DNA of 64,000 nt from Chromatiales bacterium (GTDB lineage Bacteria; Pseudomonadota; Gammaproteobacteria; Thiohalomonadales; Thiohalomonadaceae), in the NCBI GenBank assembly GCA_003251535.1, contig QKFD01000061.1, positions 1-64,000 on the forward strand. Reading direction: 5' to 3'. Below, one piece after another: positions 61,755 through 64,000 of this stretch. Within the stretch, counting starts at the first letter, position 1. Each line of letters begins with the position of its first letter. The translations under genes were made by a program, and so were the position numbers. A model generated the notes under the pieces. It made no database searches, was not told the origin of the DNA, and worked only from the letters and a program-made list of their open reading frames with translations.

Positions 61755-62046
61755 GGATTGGGGGTCCTGTGCTGTGGGTTCCTAGGGCCAGGGCATCCCC
61801 TGGGCTGTTGTTTTTACGCCGGCCCACGCGGGGACGTCAATCATGGGAGAAAGGGGCACTCTGGTAAGGTAGGGGGGGCGTCGGGCAGCGGGTGCAGTGC
61901 CACCGAGAGGGCGGGCGCGGACGTGCTGGGCGTACAGTCGAAGGGCCGGTGGATCGCCTGGGCGGCGGTGGTGGACCTTGGACCAGTGGCGGGGGCGGCC
62001 AGCCAGGGCGCCCGTGGGGCGTGCAAGAGAAGAGGAGAGAACGTAA

Positions 62047-62601
62047 ATGAGATATCGATGGGGAGTCTGGGGAATCGCCGCACTATTTTCCACAAACGCA
62101 CTGGCGTGTGACCTGTTCAGCGCGATTATCGATGGGGATGCGGTCGCAGTGGATCGCTGTATCCAGGCCGGGGGGGAGGTGAATAAGCACTCTGCCATGG
62201 CAGGCGCGAGCCCCTTGATCATCGCGGTCAATCATAGCGATCGGATCTCCCCGCGCATCGTGGCGGCGCTGATCAAGGCGGGGGCCGATGTCAATTATAG
62301 CGATGACTACGGGACGGTCCCGCTGACTCAGGCCGCCAAAAAGGGCTATATGGCGGTGGTGCAATTGCTAGTGGAGGGCGGTGCAGATATTGATATCAAG
62401 GGCCAGGATGGGCATACGCCCCTGATGGAGGCCGCCATGTCTGATCAACTCGAAGTGGTGCAGTTTTTGATTGCGCAGGGCGCGGATATCCACCTGCAAG
62501 ACGCTTCGGGTCAAGATGCCTTGGCGCGGGCTAGAGGCTGGAAACGGGAGCGAGTGGTGCGCTATCTGGAGTCTTTGTCACCCGCCCCCGGCCCTCAGTA
62601 G
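62047..62601 (+). CDS. Exported ankyrin-repeat protein
   Basis: A 184-residue protein with a signal peptide (YRWGVWGIAALFSTNALA) followed by four to five ankyrin repeats: SPLIIAVNHSDRISPRIVAA, TVPLTQAAKKGYMAVVQLLV, HTPLMEAAMSDQLEVVQFLI and the last ending DALARARGWKRERVV. Ankyrin repeats bind other proteins, and exported ones often act in the periplasm, for example in oxidative-stress defence. Partner unknown. It lies alone, converging on map. Confidence 0.9.
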   Translation: MRYRWGVWGIAALFSTNALACDLFSAIIDGDAVAVDRCIQAGGEVNKHSAMAGASPLIIAVNHSDRISPRIVAALIKAGADVNYSDDYGTVPLTQAAKKGYMAVVQLLVEGGADIDIKGQDGHTPLMEAAMSDQLEVVQFLIAQGADIHLQDASGQDALARARGWKRERVVRYLESLSPAPGPQ

Positions 62602-62642
62602 AGGGGCTAGAGTGGGCGGTTGGGAGGGCGGGTAGAACCGGA

Positions 62643-62667
62643 GGGATCCGGGCACGGGCCGGATCCC
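62643..62667. other. Hairpin between the ankyrin gene and map
   Basis: GGGATCCGG-GCACGGG-CCGGATCCC, a 9-bp perfect stem with a seven-base loop. It is followed by AAAAA on the plus strand, so a role as terminator for either convergent gene is uncertain. Confidence 0.4.
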
Positions 62668-62701
62668 AAAAACCAGCATCTCCTGTCACTACATTGGATC
62701 A

Positions 62702-63466
62702 CTACAGCGTCTGTTCGCCCTGGCGCAGTGTCAAAATGCGCACGCCGCTCCGGGTTACGGCCACGGTGTGCTCGAACTGAGCCGATAGTTGCCCGTCGCG
62801 GGTGACGACCGTCCAGCCGTCGTCTTCGGTGCGCACGGCGTGCCGCCCCTGGTTCACCATCGGCTCGATGGTGAACACCATGCCTTCTCGTAGTACCAGA
62901 CCCGTTCGCGGTTTACCCCAGTGCAGCACTTGCGGCTCCTCGTGCATTTCGCGTCCGATGCCGTGTCCGCAGAATTCCCTGACGATCGAATAGCCATTCC
63001 TGCGGGCATACCGCTCGATGGCGTGACCCACGTCACCGAGCGTAGCGCCCGGACGGACGGCCTGGATGCCCTTCCTCATCGCTTGATAAGCCACTTGCAC
63101 AAGCCGCCGCGCCGGTGGTGGCACCTCGCCCACCAGATAGGTCTTGCTGGAATCGGCGATGTAGCCGTTTTTCTCCAGTGTGATGTCGAAATTGACGATG
63201 TCCCCGTCCTGCAGGATGTCCGCAGAAGAAGGGACGCCGTGGCAGACCACATGGTTGCGGGAGGCGTTGAGCGCGTAGGCGTACCCGTATTGCCCTTTGC
63301 TGGCCGGGCGCGCGTTGAGTTCATGGACGATGAGGCTATCGACTAGATCGTTGACCTGCATCGTGGACATGCCGATCAGCTTCAGCCGATCAAGATGCCC
63401 GAACACCTGCGCCAGCAGCCGGCCCGACTCCGCCAGCAGTACGATTTCTTCCGGCCGCTTGGTCAT
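62702..63466 (-). CDS. map: Methionine aminopeptidase type I, in an operon with a ParD-like gene
   Basis: A 254-residue enzyme that removes N-terminal Met. Metal ligands are in DGDIVNFDITLEKNG (Asp near 94), DSSKTYLVG (Asp), CGHGIGREMHEEPQV (His), FTIEPMV (Glu) and FEHTVAV (Glu), so it looks active. Its ATG overlaps the ParD-like stop by four bases. The usual housekeeping map is next to rpsB and is not in this window, so this is probably a second copy. Association with a ParD-like antitoxin gene suggests a specialised role. Confidence 0.93.
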   Translation of the reverse strand: MTKRPEEIVLLAESGRLLAQVFGHLDRLKLIGMSTMQVNDLVDSLIVHELNARPASKGQYGYAYALNASRNHVVCHGVPSSADILQDGDIVNFDITLEKNGYIADSSKTYLVGEVPPPARRLVQVAYQAMRKGIQAVRPGATLGDVGHAIERYARRNGYSIVREFCGHGIGREMHEEPQVLHWGKPRTGLVLREGMVFTIEPMVNQGRHAVRTEDDGWTVVTRDGQLSAQFEHTVAVTRSGVRILTLRQGEQTL

Positions 63467-63675
63467 GCCGACCCCACCTTGGGGGGGTGTACTACAACAC
63501 CTGCGGCCTGTAGTTCACGAGCAATAATTTCGTTGAAGCTCTGCGTTGGATTCATTTCGCACAGCATACCGATCCTGATCCAGAAGGCCGCCTGCCCATT
63601 GATCGACCGGCACGAAACAGCGCTTGCCTTGCGCAGTTGGTCATGCAGATCGTCGTCGATATTCACGATACCCAT
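63463..63675 (-). CDS. ParD-like protein (antitoxin family)
   Basis: A 70-residue protein: MGIVNIDDDLHDQLRKASAV, a ribbon-helix-helix-type start, then SCRSINGQAAFWIRIGMLCE and a short tail. This matches the ParD_like family of putative antitoxins. RHH proteins bind palindromic DNA as dimers and repress their own operon. The downstream, overlapping gene is map, not a ParE toxin. Two dyads lie just upstream of its start. Confidence 0.8.
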   Translation of the reverse strand: MGIVNIDDDLHDQLRKASAVSCRSINGQAAFWIRIGMLCEMNPTQSFNEIIARELQAAGVVVHPPKVGSA

Positions 63676-63695
63676 GTGCTTTGATATATATGAAA

Positions 63696-63725
63696 CATAT
63701 GCGGATCATATGGCCAATCTGGCCA
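63696..63725. promoter_or_regulatory. Paired dyads upstream of the ParD-like/map operon
   Basis: CATATG-CGGAT-CATATG (63696-63712) and TGGCCA-ATC-TGGCCA (63711-63725) overlap by two bases, 21-50 bases upstream of the ParD-like start. Tandem palindromes at the promoter are what an autoregulating ribbon-helix-helix protein would bind. Binding is inferred. Confidence 0.5.
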
Positions 63726-63895
63726 TGGCGCAAGTGAACTACTGAGGTAACCAAAGACTGGGAGTGAAACCAGGTCCTTCGGGGACTATCGCCGCTTATC
63801 GGAAGCAGGATGTAACATCATGATTTAAAAGATAGATATGTCACGAAAGCCATCGGGCACCTATCGCCGGGCAGCGCAACGGATTGAGGGTAGAG

Positions 63896-64000
63896 GTGAC
63901 GATAAGAACCGAAGGCCGGATTGAGACCTCCCTTGTTTACTATCCAGGCAAGCAGCAGGAGGCCGTTGGGCATCGGCTACGCGCCTTGTTGGAGGTGGCG
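63896..64000 (+). CDS. Start of an unidentified gene, cut by the window edge
   Basis: An open frame from a GTG at 63896 to the window end (35 codons), beginning VTIRTEGRIETSLVYYPGKQ. A purine-rich GAGGGTAGAG precedes it. The fragment is too short to name a family. Between 63746 and 63895 no gene is convincing; a 24-residue frame at 63838 lacks support. Confidence 0.35.
   Translation, partial: MTIRTEGRIETSLVYYPGKQQEAVGHRLRALLEVA

Overview
The window is one contiguous stretch of a GC-rich gammaproteobacterial chromosome. Gene content and order support this. The block secA - mutT - yacG - zapD - coaE - pilD - pilC - pilB - pilA matches the Escherichia coli neighbourhood secM-secA-mutT-yacG-zapD-coaE-(guaC)-hofC-hofB-ppdD, and bamD - rluD - pgeF - clpB matches yfiO-rluD-yfiH-clpB. 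The pilA-pilR-pilS cluster, PilZ and DUF1631 proteins, a c-type cytochrome and coathanger-like surface proteins resemble Chromatiales and related sulfur-oxidising lineages, but the species cannot be fixed from this window. I found no rRNA, tRNA, CRISPR array or insertion sequence.

Layout. 1-8 kb: a cell-wall M23 peptidase (cut by the window edge), a 160-residue exported ORF in the secM position that ends in a ribosome-arrest-like RAPP motif, secA, argJ, a MutT-ThiE fusion, and on the minus strand yacG, zapD and coaE. 8-16 kb: type IV pilus genes pilD, pilC, pilB, pilA and the two-component system pilR/pilS. A sigma-54 promoter and paired dyads lie upstream of pilA. 16-20.5 kb: sucCD, nadE and glnB. 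20.5-31 kb: a nitroreductase, bamD, rluD, pgeF, then a 4.7-kb interpolated group (ZIP transporter, double-ACT regulator, deformylase, acyltransferase, QseBC/PmrAB-type two-component system) and clpB behind a heat-shock promoter. 31-38 kb: a DUF4156 lipoprotein, tadA, a GNAT/nitrilase pair, a small membrane-protein gene missed by length filters with its own sigma-54 promoter and terminator, a PilZ protein and a DUF1631 protein. 38-49.7 kb: response regulators, a multi-PAS kinase, a cytochrome c'-like protein, a TetR-controlled RND efflux operon, a LuxR-type regulator, a PAP2 membrane protein and a SnoaL-like exported protein. 49.7-54.5 kb: minCDE, a 115-residue orphan gene and an EF-G paralogue. 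54.5-64 kb: two divergent secreted proteins sharing a short beta domain, an alpha/beta hydrolase, a tandem PII-like/DUF1538 pair, an ankyrin protein and a ParD-like/methionine aminopeptidase operon.

The most interesting signal is the ORF at 664-1146. It has a signal sequence, sits where SecM sits, and ends CAYAPPIRAPPLG just before secA, with a strong stem-loop between the two. It looks like a secretion-monitoring arrest peptide of the RAPP class rather than the classical SecM class. Other candidates worth attention are the sigma-54-driven 37-residue membrane protein (33708-33953), the ParD-like/Map module (62702-63725), and a three-domain PII-like protein beside an internally duplicated DUF1538 membrane protein (58609-61754).

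Positions of RNA structures and promoters come from reading the sequence by eye; no folding, homology search or expression data were available.
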